DNA of 64,000 nt, taken from assembly GCF_003003175.1 (NCBI RefSeq), contig NZ_PVTY01000010.1:1-64000 (forward strand), written 5' to 3'. Positions 25,708 through 34,204 of this stretch are shown piece after piece. A program made the position numbers and the translations under genes. The notes below the pieces were generated by a model that had not been told where the DNA came from, did not search any database, and saw only the letters and a program-made list of their open reading frames with translations. Positions within the stretch are counted from its first letter, which is position 1, and each line of letters starts with the position of its first letter. This stretch comes from Nesterenkonia sandarakina. GTDB taxonomy: Bacteria > Actinomycetota > Actinomycetes > Actinomycetales > Micrococcaceae.

Positions 25708-26185
25708 ATTCAATGCCGCGCCCCCCGAGGAGCTCACCGAGCTGATCGCCTCCTGCGCCCCGATCCCCTCCTGGCGGGCCGCGCTGCTGGCCCGGCGTCC
25801 CTACGCCAGCGTCGAGGAGCTCACTCAGGTCGCGGCAGAGATCGCCCAGGACTGGACCGACCTGGAGGTCGACGCCGCCCTGGAGCACCACCCCCGCATC
25901 GGTGAGAAGGTCCAGGGCGCAACGCGGGAAGCACTGGCCTCCCGGCGGGAACAGGGAAGCCTCAGCGAGGACGAGATCGCGCAGCAGGAATGGATCAGCG
26001 CGAATCAGGCCTACGAGGACCGCTTCGACCGGATCTTCCTGATCCGGGCCGCCGGACGCACCCCGGCGGAGATGATGACCCAGCTGACGCTGCGGCTGCA
26101 GAACACCCACGATGAGGAGGCCGGAATCCGTCGCGAGCAGCTGGCCGAGATTGCGGTGCTGCGTCTGGAACACAGCGTTTCCTGA
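25694..26185 (+). CDS. uraD: OHCU decarboxylase
   Basis: 2-oxo-4-hydroxy-4-carboxy-5-ureidoimidazoline decarboxylase, 163 residues, the third step of urate breakdown, giving S-allantoin. The family's HHPRIGEK motif (residues 65-72, catalytic His) and the C-terminal helix region (RLQNTHDEEAGIRREQL) are present. The ATG at 25694 has AAGGA upstream; an earlier in-frame start would lie deep in the amidase gene. It overlaps that gene by 14 bases and so is probably cotranscribed. Confidence 0.9.
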   Translation: MKLTEFNAAPPEELTELIASCAPIPSWRAALLARRPYASVEELTQVAAEIAQDWTDLEVDAALEHHPRIGEKVQGATREALASRREQGSLSEDEIAQQEWISANQAYEDRFDRIFLIRAAGRTPAEMMTQLTLRLQNTHDEEAGIRREQLAEIAVLRLEHSVS

Positions 26186-26208
26186 GGATACGTCCCCGTT
26201 TCATAAAT

Positions 26209-26222
26209 GAAACAATAGTTTC
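26209..26222. promoter_or_regulatory. GAAAC-N4-GTTTC palindrome (site B)
   Basis: GAAACAATAGTTTC ends seven bases before the first pucG ATG. Its left half also forms a second, overlapping palindrome with the preceding GTTTC (26199-26213, 5-base spacer). Its closeness to the start codon means a bound protein would block the promoter or the start of the message. Confidence 0.75.
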
Positions 26223-26228
26223 AGTATC

Positions 26229-27536
26229 ATGGTGTCCATGAGCTCCAGCCAGATCAATCCGCCCCCACGGCTGCTGATGGGCCCCGGCCCGATCAACGCC
26301 GACCCGCGCGTGCTGCGCGCCATGTCCGCCCAGCTCGTGGGCCAGTACGATCCGGCCATGACCGGGTACATGAATGAGGTCATGGAGCTCTACCGCGGGG
26401 TGTTCAAGACCGCCAACGAGGCGACCGTGCTGGTGGACGGCACCTCCCGGGCCGGCATCGAGGCCGCGCTGATCTCCCTGATCGAACCCGGCGCCAAGGT
26501 GCTGGTCCCGATCTTCGGCCGCTTCGGGCACCTGCTCAAGGAGATCGCGGTGCGCGCCGGAGCCGACGTCGCCGTCCGCGAGAAGGCCTGGGGCCAGGTG
26601 TTCACCCCCGAGGAGATCGAACAGGCCATCATCGAGGAGCAGCCCACCCTGCTCGCGCTGGTCCAGGGCGACACCTCCACCACGATGAACCAGCCGCTCG
26701 CCGACATCGGCGCCATCTGCCGGGCCCACGGCGTGCTGTTCTACACCGACGTCACCGCCTCCCTGGCCGGCAACGAGTTCCGCGCCGATGACTGGGGAGT
26801 CGACGCCGTCACCGCCGGCCTGCAGAAATGCCTCGGCGGTCCCTCCGGCTCCGCGCCGATCAGCCTCTCCGACCGTGCCGTGGAGGTCATCCGCTCCCGC
26901 CGCCACGTGGAGGAGGGCATCGCCGACGGCACGGAGGGTCGCGGCCGCCGGATCGCCTCGAACTACTTCGACCTGGCGATGATCCTCGACTACTGGGGCC
27001 CGCAGCGGCTGAACCACCACACCGAGGCCACCTCGATGCTCTACGGCGCCCGCGAATGCGCCCGGCTGCTGCTCGAGGAGGGCATCGACACCTCCATCGC
27101 CCGGCACCAGCTCCACGGCGCGGCGATGCTCGCCGGGGTCCAGGGTCTGGGCCTGGAGGTCTTCGGCGACGTCGCGCACAAGATGAACAACGTGGTCGCC
27201 GTGCAGATCCCGGCCGGGATCGACGGCGACGCCGCCCGGCACGCGATGCTCCACGACTTCGGGATCGAGATCGGCACCAGCTTCGGCCCGCTGCATGGGA
27301 AGGTCTGGCGCATCGGCACGATGGGCTACAACGCCCGCAAGGACGCGGTGCTGCTCACCCTGGCCGCGCTGGAGCAGGTGCTGCGCGCCGGCGGTGCGAG
27401 CGTGACCCCGGGCGGGGGAGTCGGCGCCGCCACCGAGGTGTACCAGGGCGCCGTGACCTCCCAGAACGCCATGGCCTCCCAGAACGCCGCCGCGACCTCT
27501 CAGAACGCCGCCGCGACCAACCAGGCCGCCCGATGA
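26229..27536 (+). CDS. pucG: (S)-ureidoglycine-glyoxylate aminotransferase
   Basis: A class V PLP aminotransferase of 435 residues resembling PucG of Bacillus. The cofactor lysine is Lys200 in TAGLQKCLGGPSG; MGPGPINADPRVLRAMS opens the protein. It transfers the amino group of ureidoglycine to glyoxylate, giving glycine and oxalurate. A second ATG at 26238 is an alternative start. The C-terminal tail is a low-complexity repeat of SQNAAAT units not typical of the family. Its stop overlaps the allC start (ATGA). Confidence 0.88.
   Translation: MVSMSSSQINPPPRLLMGPGPINADPRVLRAMSAQLVGQYDPAMTGYMNEVMELYRGVFKTANEATVLVDGTSRAGIEAALISLIEPGAKVLVPIFGRFGHLLKEIAVRAGADVAVREKAWGQVFTPEEIEQAIIEEQPTLLALVQGDTSTTMNQPLADIGAICRAHGVLFYTDVTASLAGNEFRADDWGVDAVTAGLQKCLGGPSGSAPISLSDRAVEVIRSRRHVEEGIADGTEGRGRRIASNYFDLAMILDYWGPQRLNHHTEATSMLYGARECARLLLEEGIDTSIARHQLHGAAMLAGVQGLGLEVFGDVAHKMNNVVAVQIPAGIDGDAARHAMLHDFGIEIGTSFGPLHGKVWRIGTMGYNARKDAVLLTLAALEQVLRAGGASVTPGGGVGAATEVYQGAVTSQNAMASQNAAATSQNAAATNQAAR
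27456..27521 (+). repeat. Short tandem repeat in the pucG 3' end
   Basis: Three imperfect 21-24-base copies built on CCTCCCAGAACGCC encode three SQNA units at the C-terminus of PucG. Such repeats can change copy number by slippage; the tail lies outside the catalytic core. Confidence 0.6.
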
Positions 27537-28786
27537 CCGGCGAGGTCCACACGACGAGCGAAGCCGCCCGGATCATGGCCCGGTGTGACGAGCTCGCGCA
27601 GATCAGCGCGATGCCTGACGGGATCCTGCGCGCCTACCTCACCGAGGAGCACCGCCGGCACAACGCGCTCGCCGCGCAGTGGATGGCCGGGGCCGGACTC
27701 CACGTCTGGCAGGATGCCGCGGGCAACCAGTGCGGACGCCTGGAGGGCGCCCGCTCCGGTCTGCCCGCCCTGATCATCGCCTCTCACCTCGACACCGTGC
27801 CCGACGCCGGCCGCTACGACGGGATCCTCGGCGTGCTGCTCGGGATCGAGACCGCACGCAGACTCGCCCCGCACGCCAAAGAGCTGCCGTTCGCGGTGGA
27901 GATCGTCGCCTTCGCCGACGAGGAGGGCGCCCGCTTCGGCGCCACCCTGCTCGGCTCCCGCGCCATGGCCGGCACCTGGGACGCGAACTGGTGGGAGGCC
28001 GTGGACGCCGAGGGTGTCACCATGGCCCAGGCCTTCTGGGACTTCGGCCTGGACCCCGAGAAGATCGACGGCGCCGCCCGGGCGCCCGAGGACCTGGTCG
28101 GCTATCTCGAGGCCCACATCGAACAGGGCCCCTACCTCGAGGCCGAGGGTCGACCGCTGGGCCTGGTCAGCTCCATCGCCGGAGCCCGCCGCTTCAAGCT
28201 CAACATCCTCGGGGAGGCCCGGCACGCCGGCGGCACCCCCTATGAACGTCGCCGCGACGCCCTGATCGGGGCCGCCCAGGCGGTGCTCGACGTCGAGCGG
28301 ATCGGCCGCGACCGCGGGGTCATCGCCACGGTCGGCCAGCTCGAGGCCCGCCCCGGCGCGGTCAACGTGGTCCCCGGCGAGGTCGAGTTCTCCCTGGACC
28401 TGCGTGCCGAATCCGACACGCTGCGCGACTCTGCCTGGGACGAGATCCACGCCGCGCTGAGCGGATTCTGCGCGCAGCGGCGCCTCGAGCTGGTCATCGA
28501 GGAGATCCACTCGGCCCCCACGGTGAGCTGCTCGCCGAGGCTGCGCCGGGCGCTCGCCGTCGGGGTCGCCGAGACCGGGGACCACGACCCGATCACGCTG
28601 TACTCCCGAGCCGGGCACGACGCCATGGCGATGGCGGCGGTCACCGAGATCGGGATGCTCTTCACCCGCTGTGAGGACGGGATCAGCCACCATCCAGAGG
28701 AGAATGTGCTCGAGGCAGACGTTGCGCTCGCCCTGCAGGCCCTGGAGCGCGCCGTCTGGACAGTGGCCGCCGAGCAGCGAGAGTGA
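27533..28786 (+). CDS. allC: Allantoate amidohydrolase
   Basis: An M20-family amidohydrolase (417 residues) that splits allantoate to ureidoglycine, CO2 and ammonia. Metal-binding motifs are in order: SHLDTVPDAGRYDG, FADEEGARFG, HIEQGP and the C-terminal SRAGHDAMAMA and ISHHPEE. The ATG overlaps the pucG stop by four bases, and the RpiR gene begins seven bases after its stop, making a pucG-allC-rpiR-uraH-uricase run. It could be named a ureidopropionase-like hydrolase by similarity alone; the context decides for AllC. Confidence 0.88.
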   Translation: MTGEVHTTSEAARIMARCDELAQISAMPDGILRAYLTEEHRRHNALAAQWMAGAGLHVWQDAAGNQCGRLEGARSGLPALIIASHLDTVPDAGRYDGILGVLLGIETARRLAPHAKELPFAVEIVAFADEEGARFGATLLGSRAMAGTWDANWWEAVDAEGVTMAQAFWDFGLDPEKIDGAARAPEDLVGYLEAHIEQGPYLEAEGRPLGLVSSIAGARRFKLNILGEARHAGGTPYERRRDALIGAAQAVLDVERIGRDRGVIATVGQLEARPGAVNVVPGEVEFSLDLRAESDTLRDSAWDEIHAALSGFCAQRRLELVIEEIHSAPTVSCSPRLRRALAVGVAETGDHDPITLYSRAGHDAMAMAAVTEIGMLFTRCEDGISHHPEENVLEADVALALQALERAVWTVAAEQRE

Positions 28787-28793
28787 GCAGCAG

Positions 28794-29729
28794 ATGACGA
28801 AGACCCCGGACACCGAGACACGATCAGGCACCGAGCCCCGATCTGACACCGAGTCCCGGCTCGACACCGAATCCCGGCTCGACACCGAGACCCGGATCGA
28901 CGCGCGGATCGATGCCCGCTACGGAAGCCTCCCGCCGCAGGAGCGCCGCGTGGCCGACTTCCTGCTGGAACACCTCGGGGACCTCGCGATCTTCTCCGCC
29001 GCCGACATCAGCCGGGAGACCGGGGTCTCGAAGGCCACGGTGTCCCGGCTCTTCCGGAAGCTGGACTTCGAGGACTTCCGCGAGGTCAAGGACCACGCCC
29101 GAGCGCTGCGCAGTCGCGGGGTGCCCACCGCGGCCCCGGTGACCTCGGCGGACAACGACGCCTCCACCGGTGTCCAGCGCCACGAGGCCCGCGACCACGA
29201 GAACCTCGCCCGACTCGGGGCCGGCCTGGCCGAGGGCCGGCTGCAGCAGGCGGTGGAGATGCTCGCCGCCGCGGAACGGGTGACCGTGCTGGGCCTGCGC
29301 AACAGCTACCCGGTCGCGCTGCACCTGCACCAGCAGCTCATCCAGACCCGGTCCAAGGTGCGCCTGGCGCCCCAGCCCGGACAGACCCTGGGCGAGGAGC
29401 TCGCCGGCATCGGCGCCGGGGACCTCGTGGTGGCGGTGGGCTTCCGGCGTCGTCCGGTGGTCTTCGGCAAGGCCGTGCGGGCGGTGGCCGCGTCGTCGGC
29501 CCAGCTGCTCTGCCTCGGCGACTCCACCTCGCGGCACTACGCGATGGAGGCCGACTGCTGGATCGAGTGCCCGATCGACTCCGAGGGGGCATTCGACAGC
29601 TACGCCGCCGCGATGTCCCTGGTCAGCCTGCTGGCCAACGGGGTGCTCAACCGCCAGCTGGGCGCCGGACGCAAACGCATCTCCGCCATCGCGAAGGCCT
29701 ACGACGAGCTCGACGAGCTCGAGCACTGA
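28794..29729 (+). CDS. RpiR-family transcriptional regulator
   Basis: A 311-residue regulator: N-terminal HTH_6 domain (PPQERRVADFLLEHLGDLAI, ISRETGVSKATVSRLFRKL, residues 46-105) and a C-terminal SIS domain (about 140-280; VTVLGLRNSYPVALHLHQQL). RpiR proteins usually sense phosphosugars; a purine-intermediate ligand would be unusual but fits the position between allC and uraH. It is a main candidate for binding the GAAAC-N4-GTTTC sites. The first 40 residues are a DTESRL-type repeat not seen in the family. Confidence 0.87.
   Translation: MTKTPDTETRSGTEPRSDTESRLDTESRLDTETRIDARIDARYGSLPPQERRVADFLLEHLGDLAIFSAADISRETGVSKATVSRLFRKLDFEDFREVKDHARALRSRGVPTAAPVTSADNDASTGVQRHEARDHENLARLGAGLAEGRLQQAVEMLAAAERVTVLGLRNSYPVALHLHQQLIQTRSKVRLAPQPGQTLGEELAGIGAGDLVVAVGFRRRPVVFGKAVRAVAASSAQLLCLGDSTSRHYAMEADCWIECPIDSEGAFDSYAAAMSLVSLLANGVLNRQLGAGRKRISAIAKAYDELDELEH
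28845..28898 (+). repeat. Three 18-base tandem repeats in the rpiR-type gene
   Basis: Units at 28845-28862, 28863-28880 and 28881-28898 follow GACACCGARTCCCGGCTC and encode DTESRL, DTESRL and DTETRI. They sit in frame in the N-terminal leader of the regulator, ahead of the DNA-binding domain. Confidence 0.85.
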
Positions 29730-29748
29730 GATCACGACAGGAGCCACG

Positions 29749-30075
29749 ATGAGCCTCATCACCACCCACGTCCTGGACACCAGCACCGGGACACCTGCCG
29801 CGGGCATCCAGGTCCTCCTGCGCGGACCGGACCAGCGCCAGATCGCCACCGGGACCACCGACGAGGACGGGCGCATCGGTGAGCTCGGCCCCGAGTCGCT
29901 GAGCCCCGGGACCTACGAGCTGATCTTCGCCACCGGGGAGCACTTCGACGCCCGCGGACTCGAGCACTTCTTCCCCCAGGTGACGCTGGCGTTCACCGTG
30001 GAGGCCTCCGCCGGGCACTATCACGTGCCGCTGCTGCTGAGTCCCTTCGGCTACACCACCTACCGAGGCAGCTGA
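29749..30075 (+). CDS. uraH: 5-Hydroxyisourate hydrolase
   Basis: A transthyretin-like protein of 108 residues that opens the ring of 5-hydroxyisourate, the uricase product. The family signatures THVLDTSTGTPA at the N-terminus and YRGS at the C-terminus are both present, as is the catalytic His/Arg region (HFFPQV, HYHVPLLLSPFGY). AGGAGCCACG precedes the ATG, 19 bases after the RpiR gene. Confidence 0.95.
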   Translation: MSLITTHVLDTSTGTPAAGIQVLLRGPDQRQIATGTTDEDGRIGELGPESLSPGTYELIFATGEHFDARGLEHFFPQVTLAFTVEASAGHYHVPLLLSPFGYTTYRGS

Positions 30076-30183
30076 GCGGGCAGTCCGGCCGCTCGCCCTG
30101 TCCCCGTCACGACTCCATCTCACCAGCCCCGCCCCCACCAGCCTCGCCCCAGCCCGCACCTCGCCCAGAAACAGGAGCACCCC

Positions 30184-31134
30184 ATGAGCAGTTCCGACGT
30201 CGTCCTCGGTCCGAACCAGTACGGCAAGGCAGAGGTCCGAGTGGTCCGGGTCAACCGGGAGACCCCGGTGCACACCCTCATTGACCTCAATGTCAGCTCG
30301 ATGCTGCGCGGCGACTTCACCGACTGCTACACCAGCGGGGACAACACCCGGGTGATCGCCACCGATACCCAGAAGAACACGGTCTACGCCTTCGCCAAGG
30401 AGCACGGGATCTCCACCCCGGAGGAGTTCCTGCTGCTCCTGGGTCGACACTTCACCGCCCAGGACGAGGTCAGCGGCGGGCGCTGGACCGCGGAGTCCTA
30501 CCCCTGGGAGCGGATCCAGGTGCCCGGCCCCGACGGCACGCTGGGTGCCCATGAGCATTCCTTCGTGAAGTCCAAGCAGGAGATCCGCACCGCCGCGCTC
30601 ACCGTCCAGGACGGGATCGAGCACCTGCTGGGCGGCTTCAGCGACCTCACCGTGCTCAAGACCACCGGCAGCGAGTTCTCCGGATTCCCCCGGGATCGCT
30701 ACACCACCCTGCCCGAGGCCCAGGACCGGATCATGGCCACCGACATCACCGCGCGCTGGCTCTTCGCTGCAGAGCCGGGGGCGCCGGGCCCCGGGTCCCC
30801 GGATGAGGCACCTGCGGACTTCGACGCGATCTATGCCCGGGTCAAGCAGATCGTGCTGGAGCAGTTCGCCCTGGTCCACTCGCTGTCTCTGCAGCAGACG
30901 CTCTACGCCGCCGGGGGGGCCGTGCTGGGCGCAGTGCCCGAGATCGAGGACATCCGCTTCGTGATGCCCAACAACCACCACTATGTGGTGGACCTGAGCC
31001 CGTTCGGCCTGGAGAACCCCAATGAGGTCTTCCAGGCCGGTGACCGGCCCTACGGCCTGATGAACGCCTCGGTCACCCGCCGCGACGCCCCTGCACGCCC
31101 GGACGCCTGGGAGTGGCTGGGCGGCTTCTGCTGA
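30184..31134 (+). CDS. uao: Urate oxidase (uricase)
   Basis: Cofactor-free urate oxidase, 316 residues, converting urate to 5-hydroxyisourate with H2O2. It has LGPNQYGKAEVRVVRV at the N-terminus, the catalytic Lys/Thr region (KAEVR; ATDTQKNTVYA), the urate-binding GSEFSGFPRD and the uricase signature MPNNHHYVVDLSPFGLENPNE. No C-terminal peroxisome-type tail, as expected for bacteria. The 108 bases between uraH and this gene are C-rich with no gene seen; AGGAG lies before the ATG. The symbol in other actinomycetes varies (uao, pucL, uox). Confidence 0.95.
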   Translation: MSSSDVVLGPNQYGKAEVRVVRVNRETPVHTLIDLNVSSMLRGDFTDCYTSGDNTRVIATDTQKNTVYAFAKEHGISTPEEFLLLLGRHFTAQDEVSGGRWTAESYPWERIQVPGPDGTLGAHEHSFVKSKQEIRTAALTVQDGIEHLLGGFSDLTVLKTTGSEFSGFPRDRYTTLPEAQDRIMATDITARWLFAAEPGAPGPGSPDEAPADFDAIYARVKQIVLEQFALVHSLSLQQTLYAAGGAVLGAVPEIEDIRFVMPNNHHYVVDLSPFGLENPNEVFQAGDRPYGLMNASVTRRDAPARPDAWEWLGGFC

Positions 31135-31153
31135 CCCCTGCTGCGCGCCACAA

Positions 31154-31167
31154 GAAACAGCCGTTCC
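31154..31167. promoter_or_regulatory. GAAAC-N4-GTTCC half-degenerate palindrome (site F1)
   Basis: GAAACAGCCGTTCC differs by one base from the GAAAC-N4-GTTTC pattern. It pairs with site F2, whose core is its near mirror image, 30 bases further on (three helical turns). Confidence 0.6.
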
Positions 31168-31183
31168 GTAGGTGATGAAACAC

Positions 31184-31197
31184 GGAACGCATGTTTC
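31184..31197. promoter_or_regulatory. GGAAC-N4-GTTTC palindrome (site F2)
   Basis: GGAACGCATGTTTC is a one-mismatch version of the purine-island site. Together with F1 it forms a 44-base inverted repeat, with 16-base arms differing at two positions, upstream of the NCS2 permease gene. It could alternatively be a hairpin in the uricase transcript, but no T run follows. Confidence 0.6.
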
Positions 31198-31290
31198 TCT
31201 TAGCGGTAATCGCTCGGAAACACAGCCCTAACAACGGACTCATACCGTGGGAGCAACCAGCCGGTTTCACCGTGACAGGAAGTTGCTCCC

Positions 31291-32769
31291 ATGAGTGCCG
31301 AGACCACCGCAGCCCGCACCAGCTCTGAGGTGTCGACCTCCCCGGGGGAGCCCGAGGCGCAGCGCGCGAACGGTGACGCGCTCGATCCGGTGAACCAGAT
31401 GCCGCCGCTGCATCGGGCGTTCCCGCTCGCGATCCAGCACCTGCTGGCGATGTTCGTCGGCAACGCCGCACCGCCGCTGATCGTGGCGACCGCCATCGGC
31501 ATGGCGGCGGGGGAGACCACCCTGATGGTGCAGCTGGCGATGATCGTCTCCGGGGTGACCACCCTGCTGCAGACCCTCGGCGTCGGGCCGGTCGGATCCC
31601 GGCTGCCGGTGATGCAGGGCACCAGCTTCGCGTTCCTGGCCGTGGCGATCCCGATCGCCCAGGAGTTCGGCATCGCCGCGGTCTTCGGCGGAGCCTTCGT
31701 GGCCGGGTTCGTCCAGGTCCTCTTCGGCGGGGCGCTGCACTGGATCTCCCGGCTCTTCCCGCCGCTGGTCTGCGGCGTGATCATCCTGATCATCGGGATC
31801 AAGCTCATGCCCACGGCGATCGACTACGCCGCCGGCGGCGCCCCCGCCGAGGCTGCCGGGAACTACGGGGCGCTGTTCCACTTCGCCATCGCCGCGCTGG
31901 TGGTCGCGGTGACCGTGCTGTGCAACCAGTTCGGCCGCGGACTGCTCTCGGTGGCCTCGGTGCTGGTCGGCCTGCTGGTGGGCTACGCGGTGGCCGCGGC
32001 CTTCGGGATGGTCAGCATGGAGGCGGTGGCCGAGGCTGACTGGATCTTCGCCCCGATGCCGCTGCACTTCGGCATGGACTTCACCAGCGCCGCGATCATC
32101 GCGATCACGATCATCGCGGTGGCCTCCTCGGTGGAGTCCATCGGCGATCTCACCGCCGTCTCGCGCACCGCCATCGGCCGGACGCCGACCTCGCGCCAGC
32201 TCAGCGGCGGCGTCATGGCCGACGGCATCGGCACCTCGCTGGGTGCGCTGTTCGGCGCCATGCCCAACACCACGTTCAGCCAGAACACCGGAGTCGTCGT
32301 CCTCAGCGGCGTGGTCAGCCGCTTCGTGGTCGCCCTCGCCGGCGGCATCCTGCTCCTGGCTGGCTTCGTGCCGAAGTTCGCCGCCTTCTTCAGCACCATC
32401 CCCTACGCCGTGCTCGGCGGCGCGGTGCTGGTGATGTTCTCGATGGTCGCCGCCGCCGGCATCCAGGTGATCGGCAGCGAGGTGCTCAACCGTCGCGCGC
32501 TGCTGATCGTCGCGGTCTCCCTCGGACTGGGCATCGGCTTCTCCTTCGCCCCCGCGGAGGTCACCTCCGCCCTCCCGGCAGACATCGCGCTGCTGCTCAC
32601 CTCGGGGATCGTGCCGGCGATGCTGATCGCAGTGGTGATGAACGCGGTGCTGCCCGCCGATTCCACGACCGACCGCCAGCCTGCCGCCGCAGGAACCGCC
32701 ACAGGCGCAGGCGCTCAGGCCCCCGCCGGTACTCCCGCCGCTGCCGCAGCTGCGGAGGCCGGTCGATGA
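31291..32769 (+). CDS. NCS2-family purine permease
   Basis: A nucleobase:cation symporter-2 protein of 492 residues with about 14 hydrophobic helices. The NCS2 signature region is visible (GVIILIIGIKLMP and the QNTGVVVLSGVVSRF motif late in the protein), with TSFAFLAVAIPIAQEFG in the middle. It should import urate or xanthine. The Ala/Pro-rich last 35 residues are a non-conserved tail. Its stop overlaps the allantoinase start (ATGATG). Confidence 0.9.
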   Translation: MSAETTAARTSSEVSTSPGEPEAQRANGDALDPVNQMPPLHRAFPLAIQHLLAMFVGNAAPPLIVATAIGMAAGETTLMVQLAMIVSGVTTLLQTLGVGPVGSRLPVMQGTSFAFLAVAIPIAQEFGIAAVFGGAFVAGFVQVLFGGALHWISRLFPPLVCGVIILIIGIKLMPTAIDYAAGGAPAEAAGNYGALFHFAIAALVVAVTVLCNQFGRGLLSVASVLVGLLVGYAVAAAFGMVSMEAVAEADWIFAPMPLHFGMDFTSAAIIAITIIAVASSVESIGDLTAVSRTAIGRTPTSRQLSGGVMADGIGTSLGALFGAMPNTTFSQNTGVVVLSGVVSRFVVALAGGILLLAGFVPKFAAFFSTIPYAVLGGAVLVMFSMVAAAGIQVIGSEVLNRRALLIVAVSLGLGIGFSFAPAEVTSALPADIALLLTSGIVPAMLIAVVMNAVLPADSTTDRQPAAAGTATGAGAQAPAGTPAAAAAAEAGR

Positions 32770-34199
32770 TGCTGCGTCATCTCATCGCCGAGCAGGTCCT
32801 GCTCGACGGTGAGTTCACCCCGGCCCACCTCGAGGTCCTCGAGGGCGAGATCATCCGCATCCACCGGCTCAGCTCCGGCGAGGGCCGACGTCGCGCCGAG
32901 ATCGTCAAGGCCAGCGACGTCGGCGCGGGCGCGGGAATGACCGTGGTCAGTCCCCGGCACCAGGTGCTCCCGGGCAACGTCGACACCCACGTCCACATCA
33001 ACGAACCGGGCCGGACCAGCTGGGAGGGCTTCGCCACCGGCACCATGGCCGCTGCGCTCGGCGGCGTCACCTCGGTGGTGGACATGCCGCTGAACTCCAT
33101 CCCGCCCACCGTCGACGTGGACTCGCTGCGGATCAAGCAGCAGGCCGCCGCCGGACAGACCTTCGTCGACGTCGGCTTCTGGGGCGGCATCATCCCGGGC
33201 AACACCGCACAGCTGCGCTCGCTCTGGGACGCCGGGGTCTTCGGTTTCAAATGCTTCCTGCTGCCCTCCGGGGTGGATGAGTTTCCGCCGGTCAACGGGG
33301 TCCAGCTGCGCGAGGCGATGACGGAGGTCGCGAGCTTCGACGGTCTGGTGATCGTCCACGCCGAGGACGCCGAGACCATCGAACGGGCCACCGACCTCAC
33401 CGGACGACGACGCCGGCTCAGCCACTACGCAGACTGGGCCGAGACCCGGCCCCATGACGCCGAGGTGGCGGCGATCAGCGACCTGATCGAAGCGGTGCGC
33501 GAGACCGGCTGCCGCACGCACATCCTGCATCTGGCCTCGGCGCGCGCTCTGGACATCATCGCCGACGCCCGGGCCGAGGGTCTCCCGCTGACCGTGGAGA
33601 CCTGCCCGCACTATCTCTGCTTCGACGCCGAAGCGATCCCCGACGGGGCGGCCGAGTTCAAGTGCTGTCCGCCGATCCGCGACCGCGGCAACCGTGAGGC
33701 GCTCTGGGACGGGCTGCGCGAGGGCATCATCGACGCCGTGGTCAGCGACCACTCACCCTCCACCGCGGAGGAGAAGCACCGAGGGGCTCCCGACCTGCAG
33801 CAGGCCTGGGGCGGAATCTCCGGACTGCAGGTGGGGTTCTCCGCCGTGGCCCACGAGGCGCGGCTGCGCGGGATCGGGATCGAGACCGTCAGCGCCTGGA
33901 TGGCCACCAACACCTCGCTGCTGGCCGGGCTGCGCCGCAAAGGAAGCATCGCCCTGGGCAAGGACGCGGACCTGGTCATCTATGACCCCGGCCAGACCAA
34001 CATGGTCTCCGCCGCCGGACTCGCGCACAAGAACCCGATCTCCGCCTATGACCACTACGAGATCACCGGTGCGGTGGTCGGCGCGGTCTTGCGCGGCACC
34101 CCGCTCTACACCGCCCAGGACACGACCAGCGCACTGGTCCCGGTGGGCGGGTTCCTGCAGGGACTGGGCAGCCCCGAGCTCAGCGCGCTGAGGCGCTGA
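32766..34199 (+). CDS. allB: Allantoinase
   Basis: A cyclic amidohydrolase of 477 residues that opens allantoin to allantoate. The metal ligands are readable: DTHVHINEPGR (HxH), the carboxylated Lys in FGFKCFLLPSG, VIVHAED, HILHLASA and VVSDHSPS. It is coupled to the NCS2 permease by overlap. An insert of about 20 residues near position 40 (between the first beta strands) is specific to this copy. Confidence 0.93.
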   Translation: MMLRHLIAEQVLLDGEFTPAHLEVLEGEIIRIHRLSSGEGRRRAEIVKASDVGAGAGMTVVSPRHQVLPGNVDTHVHINEPGRTSWEGFATGTMAAALGGVTSVVDMPLNSIPPTVDVDSLRIKQQAAAGQTFVDVGFWGGIIPGNTAQLRSLWDAGVFGFKCFLLPSGVDEFPPVNGVQLREAMTEVASFDGLVIVHAEDAETIERATDLTGRRRRLSHYADWAETRPHDAEVAAISDLIEAVRETGCRTHILHLASARALDIIADARAEGLPLTVETCPHYLCFDAEAIPDGAAEFKCCPPIRDRGNREALWDGLREGIIDAVVSDHSPSTAEEKHRGAPDLQQAWGGISGLQVGFSAVAHEARLRGIGIETVSAWMATNTSLLAGLRRKGSIALGKDADLVIYDPGQTNMVSAAGLAHKNPISAYDHYEITGAVVGAVLRGTPLYTAQDTTSALVPVGGFLQGLGSPELSALRR

Positions 34200-34204
34200 G
34201 CCGG

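Noticed and set aside
30076-30183. C-rich 108-base gap between uraH and uricase as a possible small gene or regulatory RNA
   Set aside because: No start/ribosome-site pair with a sensible frame and no stable structure; it looks like a leader with the uricase AGGAG site at its end.
31154-31197. Inverted repeat as a rho-independent terminator of the uricase message
   Set aside because: The arms fit an operator pair that matches other sites, and the right arm is followed by CTCTTAG, not a T run.
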